Below are positions 27,999-37,244 of a DNA stretch of 64,000 bases, piece by piece. Position numbers and translations under genes: made by a program. The notes under the pieces are model-generated. The model did not search any database, was not told where the DNA came from, and saw only the letters and a program-made list of their open reading frames with translations. Source of the DNA: Tannerella sp. (GTDB lineage: Bacteria > Bacteroidota > Bacteroidia > Bacteroidales > Tannerellaceae); the NCBI GenBank assembly GCA_031276175.1, contig JAISNP010000021.1:1-64000 (forward strand), read 5' to 3'. The first letter of the stretch is position 1, and each line of letters starts with the position of its first letter.

Positions 27999-29495
27999 AT
28001 GGCAATATACTTGAATGACGTATCCAGAACTTTTGGAGAATATCTATTACTCCCCGGTCTCACAACCAAAGCATGTATCCCGTCCGACGTAAATTTGAAA
28101 ACCCCTCTTGTCAGGCACGCAGCCGGCGAAACGCCGGCTATCGAGTTGAATGTCCCGTTCGTATCGGCAATCATGCAGTCCGTTTCCGGCACGGAGCTGG
28201 CCATCGAGCTGGCGCGCAACGGGGGGCTTTCGTTCATCTACTGTTCGCAGCCCATCGACGAACAGGCGGAGATGGTGCGGAAAGTAAAGAAGTTTAAGGC
28301 CGGATTCGTAATAAGCGATGCGAATGTCAGGCCGGAACAGACGCTGGCCGACGTAATCAAAGTGGCGGAAGCGACGGGGCACTCGACGATCGGCGTAACG
28401 GAAGACGGTACGTCGAACGGGAAACTGGCCGGCATCGTCACCAGCCGCGACTATCGCATCGAGAAAGATCCCTTAAGCATGAAGGTGAAAGACTTCATGA
28501 CGCCGTTTGCCAAACTGATATACGGGCAGGCGGGCATCCCGCTCGGCGAGGCCAACCGGATATTGTGGGAGCACAAACTCAATGCGCTGCCCATCATCGA
28601 CCACAACGGGCATCTGGTATATTTCGTTTTCCGCAAGGACTACGACAGCCATCGCAACAATCCCGAAGAATTGTCGGACAAGACTAAAAAGCTGCTCGCC
28701 GGCGCAGGCGTCAACACACGCGATTACCGGGAACGCATCCCTGCACTAATCGACGCGGGGGCGGACGTGCTGTGCATCGACTCTTCCGACGGATATTCCG
28801 AATGGCAAAAGGATACGCTGGCATGGGTGCGACAGCAGTACGGCGACGCGGCGCTTATCGGAGCGGGGAACGTGGTCGACAGCGAAGGCTTCCGTTACCT
28901 TGTCGACGCGGGCGCCGATTTCGTCAAGGTAGGCATCGGCGGCGGTTCCATCTGCATCACCCGCGAACAGAAAGGCATCGGGCGCGGACAGGCTACCGCA
29001 CTGATAGACGTGGTGCAGGCGCGCGATGAATATTGTCGCAAAACAGGCGTCTACATCCCCATTTGCAGCGACGGCGGATTAGTGCACGACTACCACATGG
29101 TACTGGCGCTGGCAATGGGCGCCGATTTCCTGATGATGGGACGCTATTTTGCACGTTTCGACGAATCGCCGACGAAAACGCTCCGCATCGGCAACAACTA
29201 CGTCAAGGAATACTGGGGCGAAGGCTCCAACCGCGCGCATAACTGGCAACGATACGATATGGGCGAAACGGAACTGCTCAAGTTCGAGGAAGGCGTCGAC
29301 AGTTACGTCCCCTATGCCGGCAAAATGAAAGACAACATAGCCGTGACGCTGGGAAAAATCAAAGCGACGATGTGCAGTTGCGGAGCCACTTCCATCAAAA
29401 CGTTGCAGCAAAACGCACGTATCACGCTCGTCTCGTCGACCAGCATCGTCGAAGGCGGCGCGCACGACGTCATCCTGAAAGAACAGAACAGGTAA
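27999..29495 (+). CDS. guaB: IMP dehydrogenase, protist-like type
   Basis: The 498-residue enzyme oxidises IMP to XMP with NAD, the branch to GMP. The barrel starts [13 protein letters not shown]; two CBS segments lie between residues ~95 and ~220 ([28 protein letters not shown]). The catalytic loop is [20 protein letters not shown] with the Cys nucleophile. The flap shows NWQRYD. Along its whole length it resembles, from memory, the IMP dehydrogenase of the protist Tritrichomonas foetus (shared [43 protein letters not shown]) more than the usual bacterial GuaB. The ABC-F gene follows 6 bp later. Whether a second GuaB exists elsewhere is unknown. Confidence 0.95.
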   Translation: MAIYLNDVSRTFGEYLLLPGLTTKACIPSDVNLKTPLVRHAAGETPAIELNVPFVSAIMQSVSGTELAIELARNGGLSFIYCSQPIDEQAEMVRKVKKFKAGFVISDANVRPEQTLADVIKVAEATGHSTIGVTEDGTSNGKLAGIVTSRDYRIEKDPLSMKVKDFMTPFAKLIYGQAGIPLGEANRILWEHKLNALPIIDHNGHLVYFVFRKDYDSHRNNPEELSDKTKKLLAGAGVNTRDYRERIPALIDAGADVLCIDSSDGYSEWQKDTLAWVRQQYGDAALIGAGNVVDSEGFRYLVDAGADFVKVGIGGGSICITREQKGIGRGQATALIDVVQARDEYCRKTGVYIPICSDGGLVHDYHMVLALAMGADFLMMGRYFARFDESPTKTLRIGNNYVKEYWGEGSNRAHNWQRYDMGETELLKFEEGVDSYVPYAGKMKDNIAVTLGKIKATMCSCGATSIKTLQQNARITLVSSTSIVEGGAHDVILKEQNR

Positions 29496-29501
29496 TACGC
29501 C

Positions 29502-31379
29502 ATGCCTCCCGTCCAAACCGCCTGTCTGCAGGTAGACAGTCTTACCAAGCGCTACGGCGATTTACTTTTGTTCGAAAACATTACTTTCGGGATTGCGCAA
29601 AAGCAAAAAACAGGACTGATTGCCAAAAACGGCGCAGGCAAGACTACGCTGATGCGCATCGTCGCAGGAAAAGAAAGCGCGGACGAAGGAAGCGTGACGT
29701 TTCGCAACGACCTCCGCGTCGGATACCTTGAGCAGTCGCCCCGTTATCCGGACGAGCTGACCGTGCTGGAGGCCTGCTTCTCGTCGACAAACCCCGTGGT
29801 GCGCCTCATTGCCGAATACGAATCGGCCGTCGCTTCCGAAGATGCGCAACGACTGGAAGCAATCGCCGGACGCATGGACGGCGAAAAGGCGTGGGACTAC
29901 GAACGCAAAGTAAAACAAATACTCTCTCAACTTAAGATCGACCGTTTCGACGCCATGATGGGTACGCTTTCCGGCGGTCAGGCCAAGCGCGTGGCGCTGG
30001 CTCACGTGCTGATCGGCGAGCCGGAACTTGTATTGCTGGACGAGCCGACCAACCATCTCGACCTCGAAGTGATCGAATGGCTTGAAACGTATCTCACCCA
30101 GTCCGGCGTCAGCCTGCTGATGGTCACGCACGACCGTTATTTCCTCGATCGCATCTGCAACGAAATCATCGAAATAGACAACCATTCGCTTTACCGCTAC
30201 AAGGGAAATTACAGTTATTATCTGGAAAAGAGAGACGAACGCCTTTCCGCCGCGCGGGCGAACAGCGAACGCGCCCACAACCTGATGCGAAAAGAGCTTG
30301 AATGGATGCGCCGGCAGCCCCAGGCGCGCGGCACGAAAGCCAAATATCGCGTCGACGCATTTCACGAACTGGAAGCGCAGGCACGCCGGAAGCCGGACGC
30401 GGGCGACGTGCGGCTGCTTATGGAATCGGCCTACATCGGCTCCAAAATATTCGAAGCCGTCAATGTCTGCAAACGTTTCGGCGATACGCACATTCTGGAT
30501 GATTTCAATTATACGTTTGCGCGTTACGAAAAACTGGGTATCGTCGGACACAACGGGACGGGAAAATCTACTTTTGTCAGGATGCTGACCGGACAAATCC
30601 CGCCCGACAGCGGACATTTCGACGTCGGCGAAACCGTGCGTTTCGGTTATTACAGTCAGGACGAACTCGCGTTCGACGACAATATGAAAGTGATCGACGC
30701 CGTGCAGGATATTGCGGAATATGTGACGCTCGCGCAGGGCAAAACGCTTAGCGTATCGCAATTCCTGAATCATTTCCTTTTTACGCCCGACAGGCAGCAT
30801 CATTTTATCCGCAAGCTGAGCGGCGGCGAGAAGCGGCGACTGTACCTCTGTACGGTGCTGATGCGCAATCCGAACTTCCTTGTGCTCGACGAGCCGACGA
30901 ACGACCTCGACATCGCCACGCTCAACGTACTCGAAGAATATCTTCAATCGTTCAAGGGATGCCTGATCGTCGTGTCGCACGACAGGTATTTCATGGACAA
31001 AGTGGCAGACCACATCCTTGTTTTTCACGGCGACGCGCACGTGCAGGACTTCCCCGGCAACTACACGCAATACCGCGAATGGAAGGAAAACGCCGAGCGC
31101 GAAAAAAAGAAAGAAGACGCGCCGGCGGCAAAAGAACCTCCTCGCGCACGGACGGCGAAACAGGAACGGAAAAAACCGTCGTACCGCGAACGCATCGAAC
31201 TGGAATCGCTCGAAACGGAAATCGCCGCACTTGAGCGCGAAAGCGCGCAACTGACAACTACCTTGAGCGACAACCTGCCGGTCGACGAACTCTCGCGCCG
31301 TTCGCAGCGCATCGCCGAAATCATCGACACCATTGCGCGAAAGACCGACCGGTGGATTGAACTTTCCGAATACGAATAA
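29502..31379 (+). CDS. ABC-F family ATPase (Uup-like)
   Basis: The 625-residue cytoplasmic protein has two ATP-binding cassettes and no membrane segment. Cassette 1 has Walker A GLIAKNGAGKTTLM, signature LSGGQAKRVALA and Walker B LVLLDEPTNHLD. Cassette 2 has GIVGHNGTGKSTFVRML, LSGGEKRRLYLC and FLVLDEPTNDLD. A charged linker and a C-terminal coiled coil (residues ~560-620) fit the Uup branch, which acts on ribosomes or branched DNA intermediates. Note Ala-Lys-Asn in the first Walker A where Gly-Pro/Arg-Asn is usual. It is cotranscribed with guaB by spacing. Tandem array 2 starts 61 bp after its stop. Confidence 0.92.
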   Translation: MPPVQTACLQVDSLTKRYGDLLLFENITFGIAQKQKTGLIAKNGAGKTTLMRIVAGKESADEGSVTFRNDLRVGYLEQSPRYPDELTVLEACFSSTNPVVRLIAEYESAVASEDAQRLEAIAGRMDGEKAWDYERKVKQILSQLKIDRFDAMMGTLSGGQAKRVALAHVLIGEPELVLLDEPTNHLDLEVIEWLETYLTQSGVSLLMVTHDRYFLDRICNEIIEIDNHSLYRYKGNYSYYLEKRDERLSAARANSERAHNLMRKELEWMRRQPQARGTKAKYRVDAFHELEAQARRKPDAGDVRLLMESAYIGSKIFEAVNVCKRFGDTHILDDFNYTFARYEKLGIVGHNGTGKSTFVRMLTGQIPPDSGHFDVGETVRFGYYSQDELAFDDNMKVIDAVQDIAEYVTLAQGKTLSVSQFLNHFLFTPDRQHHFIRKLSGGEKRRLYLCTVLMRNPNFLVLDEPTNDLDIATLNVLEEYLQSFKGCLIVVSHDRYFMDKVADHILVFHGDAHVQDFPGNYTQYREWKENAEREKKKEDAPAAKEPPRARTAKQERKKPSYRERIELESLETEIAALERESAQLTTTLSDNLPVDELSRRSQRIAEIIDTIARKTDRWIELSEYE

Positions 31380-31440
31380 ATTTATCCGGCGAAATCTGCG
31401 GAAATAGATGGCACGGGACGGAATTTCGTCCCCGCGACGC

Positions 31441-31671
31441 CGTTCGGAGTCAGCTCCGAGCCGTTCGGAGTTAACTCCGAGTCATTCGGAGTTAACTCCA
31501 AGCCATTCGGAGTTAGCTCCGAGCCGTTCGGAGTTAGCTCCGAGCCGTTCGGAGTTAGCTCCAAGCCATTCGGAGTTAACTCCGAGCCGTTCGGAGTTAG
31601 CTCCGAGTCGTTCGGAGTTAACTCCAAGTCATTCGGAGTTAGCTCCGAGCCGTTCGGAGTTAGCTCCGAGT
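31441..31671. repeat. 21-bp tandem array 2 (core CGGAGTTAACTCCG), 11 units
   Basis: Eleven units of exactly 21 bp run from 31441 to 31671 with no spacers. The core is a perfect 14-bp palindrome in the GTTAAC units; several units have GTTAGC and one GTCAGC. The array sits between the convergent ABC-F and ABC permease genes, 61 bp and 68 bp from their stop codons. Because 21 is a multiple of 3, it yields long open frames of a heptad (for example SELTPNG on the minus strand), which I do not call as genes. Confidence 0.95.
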
Positions 31672-31739
31672 CATCGTTTTTTGCGTGCCGAAGGCTTGGA
31701 GACGTCCCGGGAGGCCGGTTGTGTTACTCCGGAATCGTT

Positions 31740-32993
31740 TCACTTAAAAGTGATCCATTTGAGCATTTCTTTCGGGTGCGGTTTTTTACCGTACATCAGT
31801 ATGCCCACGCGGTATATTTTTGCCGCAAAATATGTCAGGCCGACTGCCGCGGCAAACAGGAGGGTAACGGAAAGCAGTTTTTGCCACAGCGGGACTTCAA
31901 ACGGGATGCGCATCATCATCACTACGGGCGAGGTGAAGGGGATCAGCGAACACCAGAACGCCACGGCGCTGTCGGGATTGCCTGCGCTGAAAATGCCTAC
32001 ATACATGGCGAATACCAGCAGCACCGTAATCGGCGCCATAAACTGCTGCGTGTCTTCGGGAGCGCTCACCGCCGCCCCGATGGCGGCAAAGACGGAGGCG
32101 TACAAAAGGTAGCCGCCCGCGAAATAAATAATAAAGTAAGAGATGGTTTCGGCGAAATCGAACGACTGCAAAACGGCCGTCCATTCCTGCGTCGAAGGGG
32201 GCAAAAACAGTCCGCCCGCGGCAAGCATAATGCCGATCATTATTCCCCACAGCACGATCTGCGTCAGGCCTACCAGTCCGATGCCGATGATTTTGCCCGC
32301 CATCAGTTCGAAAGGCCTGACGGACGAAACCATTATTTCCACAATGCGGCTCGTTTTTTCCTCTATCACGCCCTGCATCACCATTGCGCCGTACAGCAGG
32401 ATAAACATATATATGATGACCGTGGAGATGGTGCCCGTCAGTTGTGCAATCAGCGCCGAAGAGGCGTGCTCGCTGCCGTCCCGGCTCCACTTGACGGTCT
32501 GTATGTGGAAGGATACGCGGCTTTCTTCGACGATTTTTTCCAGTCCGGGGATTCGGAACGAGGCCAGTTTGTCCTGTTCCATCCGCTTCGTCAGCACGCG
32601 GTTGACGAGGGAGGACAAATCTTGGGGAATCTGTTTTTCGGAATACAGCTTTGCCGCGTCGGGATGCTGCAACAGGTCGGAAGTAATGCTCAGGACGGCG
32701 AAGATTTCCTCCTTGTCGTCCGCGCGGTATGTTTCCGGCGATTCGTCGCCGTGCCGGAAGCGGTACGAGTCCGTATCCGTATTCATATCTTCGAACAGCG
32801 GCGCGTATTTGCCCGTCCTGTCGATGACGACGATGTGGCGCGTCTTCCCGCTTTTGACGGAAGCCAGCCATGCGGGCACAAACATCATGGCTGCAAATAA
32901 AAAGGGCATCAGGAAGGTCAGCAGCAGGAACGATTTTTTGCCGACGCGCTGCATGTATTCCTTTTGTACGATCAAACTTAACTTACTCATCAT
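31740..32993 (-). CDS. ABC-2 type transporter permease (NatB-like)
   Basis: The 417-residue inner-membrane protein has one N-terminal helix (residues ~20-45, SFLLLTFLMPFLFAAMMFVP) and a large periplasmic domain to ~175. Five further helices lie between ~180 and ~395 (IISTVIIYMFILLYGAMV-type segments, QIVLWGIMIGIMLAAGG, FAMYVGIFSAG). It pairs with the ATPase encoded 12 bp upstream. This architecture is that of NatB/YhaP sodium or drug exporters; substrate unknown. It is the last gene of the dnaG operon. A second Met at 32990 could be the start. Confidence 0.88.
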   Translation of the reverse strand: MMSKLSLIVQKEYMQRVGKKSFLLLTFLMPFLFAAMMFVPAWLASVKSGKTRHIVVIDRTGKYAPLFEDMNTDTDSYRFRHGDESPETYRADDKEEIFAVLSITSDLLQHPDAAKLYSEKQIPQDLSSLVNRVLTKRMEQDKLASFRIPGLEKIVEESRVSFHIQTVKWSRDGSEHASSALIAQLTGTISTVIIYMFILLYGAMVMQGVIEEKTSRIVEIMVSSVRPFELMAGKIIGIGLVGLTQIVLWGIMIGIMLAAGGLFLPPSTQEWTAVLQSFDFAETISYFIIYFAGGYLLYASVFAAIGAAVSAPEDTQQFMAPITVLLVFAMYVGIFSAGNPDSAVAFWCSLIPFTSPVVMMMRIPFEVPLWQKLLSVTLLFAAAVGLTYFAAKIYRVGILMYGKKPHPKEMLKWITFK

Positions 32994-33005
32994 ATCATTT
33001 CCTGT

Positions 33006-33914
33006 TTAGTGGTTATCCTTCACGGCGCGCACAAAGATGTCGTGCATGGAAGGCAGTATTTCGTGAAAGAGATGGATTTCGTATTGCCGGGACAGCGCCT
33101 GCAGCAGCGCCGAATTGCTGTCGGCGCCGTTTTTGCGGACAATCAGTTCCGTGTAGTTGTCCGTTTTCCGTTCGGAGAGCGTCGTATACAGGCCGTGCGT
33201 CGCAGGCGCGTAATTGCCGGTTACGCATACGCGGAAAGTATTTTCCTTAAACTGCTCGCGCACATCGCGGATGTTTCCCGTGAGCACCACCTTGGCGCGG
33301 TTGATGAGCGCAATTTCGTCGCAGATTTCTTCGACCGAGGCCATGTTGTGCGTCGAAAAGACAATCGTGCAGCCTGCATCCCTGAGGGCAAGCATTTCGT
33401 GCTTCAGCAAATCCGTATTGATCGGGTCGAAACCGCTGAACGGTTCGTCGAAAATCAGCAGGTCGGGTTGGTGGACTGCCGTGATGATAAACTGGATTTT
33501 TTGCTGCATCCCTTTCGAGAGTTCTTCGAGCCGTTTGTTCCACCACGGCATGAGGTCGAATTTTTCGAACCAGCGTTTCAGGCGTTCGCGCGCATCGTTG
33601 CGGCTCAGTCCTTTGAGGCGTGCGAAATAGATGGCCTGTTCGCCGGTCTTCATTTTTTTGTACAGTCCCCGCTCTTCGGGCAGGTATCCTGTCCTGAAGA
33701 TGTCGGAGGGTTGCATCGGTCGACCGTCGAAACGTACAATGCCGCTGTCGGGCGCCGTAATGCGGTTGATGATGCGTATCAGCGTGGTTTTACCTGCGCC
33801 GTTGGGGCCGAGCAGCCCGAAGATTTTCCCTTCGGGGATGTTTACGCTCACGTGGTCCAGCGCCAGATGGCGGGCATATTGCTTTACTATGTTTTCGGTT
33901 TCAATAAAATACAT
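33006..33914 (-). CDS. ABC transporter ATP-binding protein (NatA-like)
   Basis: The 302-residue ATPase has Walker A GLLGPNGAGKTTLIRIINRI, signature LSKGMQQKIQFI and Walker B LLIFDEPFSGFDP. Its C-terminal ~80-residue extension, rich in beta strands, is typical of ABC-2 exporters. It starts 3 bp after dnaG and is followed by the permease, so the three genes form an operon. It should power export by the downstream permease. Confidence 0.92.
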   Translation of the reverse strand: MYFIETENIVKQYARHLALDHVSVNIPEGKIFGLLGPNGAGKTTLIRIINRITAPDSGIVRFDGRPMQPSDIFRTGYLPEERGLYKKMKTGEQAIYFARLKGLSRNDARERLKRWFEKFDLMPWWNKRLEELSKGMQQKIQFIITAVHQPDLLIFDEPFSGFDPINTDLLKHEMLALRDAGCTIVFSTHNMASVEEICDEIALINRAKVVLTGNIRDVREQFKENTFRVCVTGNYAPATHGLYTTLSERKTDNYTELIVRKNGADSNSALLQALSRQYEIHLFHEILPSMHDIFVRAVKDNH

Positions 33915-33917
33915 GTG

Positions 33918-35963
33918 CTACATTTTTAGAATTACACGTTCTCCGAGTTCGTTGCTCAGGAGGCTTTTTATTTTGTTCAACTGTTCCAGATCTTTCATCC
34001 GCGCGATGACTTCATCCATATCCCCTTCGAACTGGAGGCGTTTGATTTCGCGGCCTATGTCGGTTATTCTATGCCTGATGTGCGCATTTTTCAGCGCAAA
34101 GAGGTCGCGACGGATCAACTGTTCGAAGGCATGTTTTTGTTCAAGTTGATTGCGTTCCCATTCTTTCAGTTCCCATCCGTTCGGCGTGTCGGCCGGGGGG
34201 GCTTTTTCTTCGTAATGAATCATGTAGTTTTCGTCCGTCAACCCGACGGCTATGCGGCTGAGGAGCGGGTCGGGATGCGTGATGAAATGCCGGAAGGCGC
34301 TGAATCCATCCTCCCCGCAGCGCTGCGCGGCTTCTTCCAGAAGCGTCCTGTATTCGGGCGTGTGGAATGAGAATCCGTCCTGCTGCAATTCCGACAGGAT
34401 AAATTCCGCCACGCGGATGACCGTATGCCCGTTGTCTTCCGTTTCTTCATACAAAATCCGCTCGCCGAACAGCACTACGTAGCGCAGCAATGCTTCTTCG
34501 AAGGGTTTGAAAGGCGTCGCCTCGTGTTTTTCCGATACGATGCGCACGAGCGCCGCATCGGGCGCCGTTTCGTCCGCATTTTCCTGTCCGGCTTCGGCGG
34601 GCGCTTCGTTCGTTTGCGGCTGCGTTTCGTTTTGCGCGGCGGCTTGCTGCCTTTTTTGGCGGTCGGCGCGGATGGCGTTGAGCGAGTTGATCAGGATTCG
34701 TTCCTCAATGTCCAGCAAGTCGCTGCACTCGCTGATGTAGAATGCCCGCTTGATATTGTCGGGGATGGCGGCGACGGTGCGCAGGATGTCCGAAACGAGC
34801 GCAGCCCGCTTGAGCGGATCGTTGCCGGCGTCTTCCAGCAGCAGGCCGGTTTTGAAGCGGATGAAGTCGACCTCGTGCGTATTGACGTATGCGGTCAGTT
34901 CGGCGGCGTTGTGCGAGCGGGCAAACGAGTCGGGGTCTTCGCCTTCGGGCAGGAGTACCACTTTGACGTTCATTCCTTCTTCGAGCAGCAGGTCAATCCC
35001 CCGGATGGCGGCCTTGATGCCTGCCGCGTCGCCGTCGTAGATGACGGTGATGTTGTCCGTCATTCGGTGAATCAGGTTTATCTGTCCCCGCGTAAGCGCC
35101 GTGCCCGATGAAGAGACTACGTTTTCGATGCCGGACTGGTGCATCGAAATGACGTCGGTATAGCCTTCGACGAGGAAGCATTTGTCGTTTTTGGCGATCG
35201 GTTGCCGGGCGAAGAAGATGCCGTACAGTTCGCTGCTTTTGTGATAAATGCTGCTTTCGGGCGAGTTGAGGTATTTCGCCGTTTTCTCGTTTTTCTTCAG
35301 GATGCGTCCGCCGAAGGCTACTATTTTGCCGCTGATGGTGTGTACGGGAAAAATGACCCTTCCGCGGAAACGGTCGGTCGCCGCGCCGTCGTCGTGGAAC
35401 AGGACAAGCCCTGTTTTTTCGAGAAAATCTTTCCTGTATCCGAGTTTCAGGGCTTCGCGGCAGAGGTCGTCGCGCTGTTCGAGGCTGTATCCCAGCTGGA
35501 ATTTCCGCACCGTGTCTTCGCGGAAGCCGCGTTCCGTGAAGTAGCGCAGTCCGACTGTACGGCCTTCGTTGTGTTCGTACAGGCGTGCGGCGAAGTGTTT
35601 TTGCGCCCAGTGGTTGAGGATAAACATGCTTTCGCGGTCGCTTTGCGCCTGTTTTTCTTCGTCGGTCGGTTCTTTTTCGTGTACTTCGATGCCGTATTTT
35701 TTCGCAAGGTAGCGGAGTGCGTCGGAATAGCTCAGCTGTTCGTGCTTCATGATGAAATAGACGGGAGAACCGCCTTCGCCGCAGGAAAAGCATTTGCAGA
35801 TGTTTCTCGACGGAGAGACGTAGAACGAGGGGGATTTGTCGGCATGGAAGGGACACAGGCCGACGTAGTTGATGCCGCGCTTGCGCAGTGTCACAAATTC
35901 GGACACGACGTCTACGATGTTCGCCGTATCCAAAATTCTGTCTTTCGTCGCCTGATCTATCAT
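33918..35963 (-). CDS. dnaG: DNA primase DnaG
   Basis: This primase of about 681 residues makes RNA primers at the replication fork. The CHC2 zinc-binding domain is at the N-terminus (GLCPFHADKSPSFYVS, ICKCFSCGEGG). The TOPRIM domain follows with FLVEGYTDVISMHQ and TVIYDGDAAGIKAA. The C-terminal helicase-binding domain is present. An in-frame Met lies 8 codons upstream at 35987, but the -7 box at 35990-35997 would place transcription start at or inside it, so 35963 is preferred. A G7 run lies at 34195-34201 within the gene on the plus strand. Confidence 0.96.
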   Translation of the reverse strand: MIDQATKDRILDTANIVDVVSEFVTLRKRGINYVGLCPFHADKSPSFYVSPSRNICKCFSCGEGGSPVYFIMKHEQLSYSDALRYLAKKYGIEVHEKEPTDEEKQAQSDRESMFILNHWAQKHFAARLYEHNEGRTVGLRYFTERGFREDTVRKFQLGYSLEQRDDLCREALKLGYRKDFLEKTGLVLFHDDGAATDRFRGRVIFPVHTISGKIVAFGGRILKKNEKTAKYLNSPESSIYHKSSELYGIFFARQPIAKNDKCFLVEGYTDVISMHQSGIENVVSSSGTALTRGQINLIHRMTDNITVIYDGDAAGIKAAIRGIDLLLEEGMNVKVVLLPEGEDPDSFARSHNAAELTAYVNTHEVDFIRFKTGLLLEDAGNDPLKRAALVSDILRTVAAIPDNIKRAFYISECSDLLDIEERILINSLNAIRADRQKRQQAAAQNETQPQTNEAPAEAGQENADETAPDAALVRIVSEKHEATPFKPFEEALLRYVVLFGERILYEETEDNGHTVIRVAEFILSELQQDGFSFHTPEYRTLLEEAAQRCGEDGFSAFRHFITHPDPLLSRIAVGLTDENYMIHYEEKAPPADTPNGWELKEWERNQLEQKHAFEQLIRRDLFALKNAHIRHRITDIGREIKRLQFEGDMDEVIARMKDLEQLNKIKSLLSNELGERVILKM

Positions 35964-35989
35964 ATTGTAAAAAGTTTTGCTTTGCATCG

Positions 35990-35997
35990 CAAATGTA
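35990..35997 (-). promoter_or_regulatory. Promoter -7 box of dnaG
   Basis: On the minus strand this is TACATTTG. It lies only 23 bp from the oppositely directed box at 36021, so the two promoters share their -33 regions. Confidence 0.6.
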
Positions 35998-36020
35998 ATT
36001 ATTAATTCTCAATTGTTTTT

Positions 36021-36028
36021 TATCTTTG
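36021..36028 (+). promoter_or_regulatory. Promoter -7 box of the thioredoxin-like operon
   Basis: TATCTTTG matches TAnnTTTG. The first in-frame ATG is at 36033, so the message would be leaderless or start at a later Met. Confidence 0.6.
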
Positions 36029-36032
36029 TCTC

Positions 36033-36557
36033 ATGAAAATGACTTGCGGTATGTATGTAATGTACGGATATATAATTTCATGGTTATGTATTACAGGTGT
36101 TTGCCGTGCGCAGCAGTCTGCTCCGGGCGTATTGAAGCAGGCGAATGATTTCGCGTGCACGCTGGCGTCGGGCGAGGAGATACGGATGTATTCCCTTCGG
36201 GGCGAGGCGCTGTTGCTTTGTTTCTACGACCCTTCGTGCGAAGACTGCCATGCGCTGATGCGGCGGCTGGATGATTCGCCGGTCGTGAAGCGGTTGATCG
36301 GGGAGAAAAAGCTGACGGCGCTGGCCGTTTATCCTGAAGAAGACGCGGCGCTGTGGAAGGAAAACAGCGCGCATGTGCCGGACGGATGGATTAACGGATA
36401 CGATCCGGGGGTGCGTATTATTATGCACGACCTGTATGATTTCACCAAGTTGCCCACGCTCTATCTGCTGGACGGGCAGAAGCGGTTTCTGCTGGAAGAC
36501 GCGACGGCGGAGGATGTGGAGCGGACGCTTGGGATAAAATTCGGAATAAAAGATTGA
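36033..36557 (+). CDS. Exported thioredoxin-fold protein
   Basis: The protein has up to 174 residues with an N-terminal signal segment (YGYIISWLCITGVCRAQQ) and a thioredoxin-like fold. The redox pair is CEDC in LCFYDPSCEDCHALM, and a cis-Pro position is visible at KLPTLYLLDGQ. It is probably periplasmic, acting in disulfide reduction, and looks like the DUF5106/thioredoxin-like proteins of Bacteroidales. The promoter at 36021-36028 makes starts at 36051 or 36060 plausible alternatives to 36033. The bifunctional nuclease gene follows 13 bp later. Confidence 0.78.
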   Translation: MKMTCGMYVMYGYIISWLCITGVCRAQQSAPGVLKQANDFACTLASGEEIRMYSLRGEALLLCFYDPSCEDCHALMRRLDDSPVVKRLIGEKKLTALAVYPEEDAALWKENSAHVPDGWINGYDPGVRIIMHDLYDFTKLPTLYLLDGQKRFLLEDATAEDVERTLGIKFGIKD

Positions 36558-36570
36558 ATGAGATAAAAAA

Positions 36571-37197
36571 ATGGACGAGAAAATCAGATTGAAAGTACAG
36601 GGACTGACAAACAGTCAAGTCAAATCGGGCGCATATGCCTTGATTCTGTCGGAAGACGGCCCCCGGCAGATGCCCGTCATCATGGGGCTGCCGGAGGCGC
36701 AGTCTATTGCCCTCGTGCTGGAGAATATCCGGACGCCCCGTCCGCTGACGCACGATTTGTTTGTGCGCTTTGCCAAATCGTTTAAGATACGCCTGAAGGA
36801 GGTGTTGATATGTCGCTTTGAAGAGGGGATATACTATTCGGAGATGGTGTTTTGGGACGGTTTGCACGAGGTACGTATCGACTCGCGCACGTCGGATGCC
36901 GTAGCCATTGCCCTCAGGATGAAGAGCGAGATCTTCACGTATGAATCCATCATGCAAAAATGCGGCATTGTGCCGGCGGAAAGCAATGTGGCGGAAAACG
37001 AAGATACGCTTTCCGCGATGATCCCGAATGTCGGCGAAACGGACGACGCGGCCAAGCTGCACGAATGGTTGCGGCTTTTGCAGAAAAGCGAAATCGAAGA
37101 ACGGATGGGGAAAGTGATTGAGGAAGAAAACTACGAGCTTGCCGGAATACTCAGAGACGAATTGCAGCGACGCGAGAAGGAGGAAGATGACGCATGA
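36571..37197 (+). CDS. Bifunctional nuclease (BFN/DUF151) domain protein with UVR motif
   Basis: The 208-residue cytoplasmic protein has an N-terminal BFN domain (residues ~1-130; KVQGLTNSQVKSGAYALILS, RQMPVIMGLPEAQSIAL, DSRTSDAVAIALR). A C-terminal UvrB/UvrC-type helical motif follows (~175-205; EENYELAGILRDELQRREKE). BFN proteins of plants and Thermotoga have been linked to DNA/RNA cleavage or stress response; the role here is unproven. It sits in a three-gene operon with rsmE, whose frame opens as an ATGA overlap. Confidence 0.88.
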   Translation: MDEKIRLKVQGLTNSQVKSGAYALILSEDGPRQMPVIMGLPEAQSIALVLENIRTPRPLTHDLFVRFAKSFKIRLKEVLICRFEEGIYYSEMVFWDGLHEVRIDSRTSDAVAIALRMKSEIFTYESIMQKCGIVPAESNVAENEDTLSAMIPNVGETDDAAKLHEWLRLLQKSEIEERMGKVIEEENYELAGILRDELQRREKEEDDA

Positions 37198-37244
37198 CCG
37201 AACGACCGGTTCCGGCGCAGCCGTGTCGCGGAATTGAAAAAAGA

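Noticed and set aside
31382..31627. Minus-strand frame of 81 codons with ELTPNGS heptads
   Set aside because: It is a by-product of tandem array 2; similar open frames exist on the other strand and no ribosome site is seen.
37194..37244. Earlier rsmE start overlapping the previous gene
   Set aside because: RsmE proteins begin with the MxLFY segment found at 37245; the earlier start adds residues with no family counterpart, though it remains possible.
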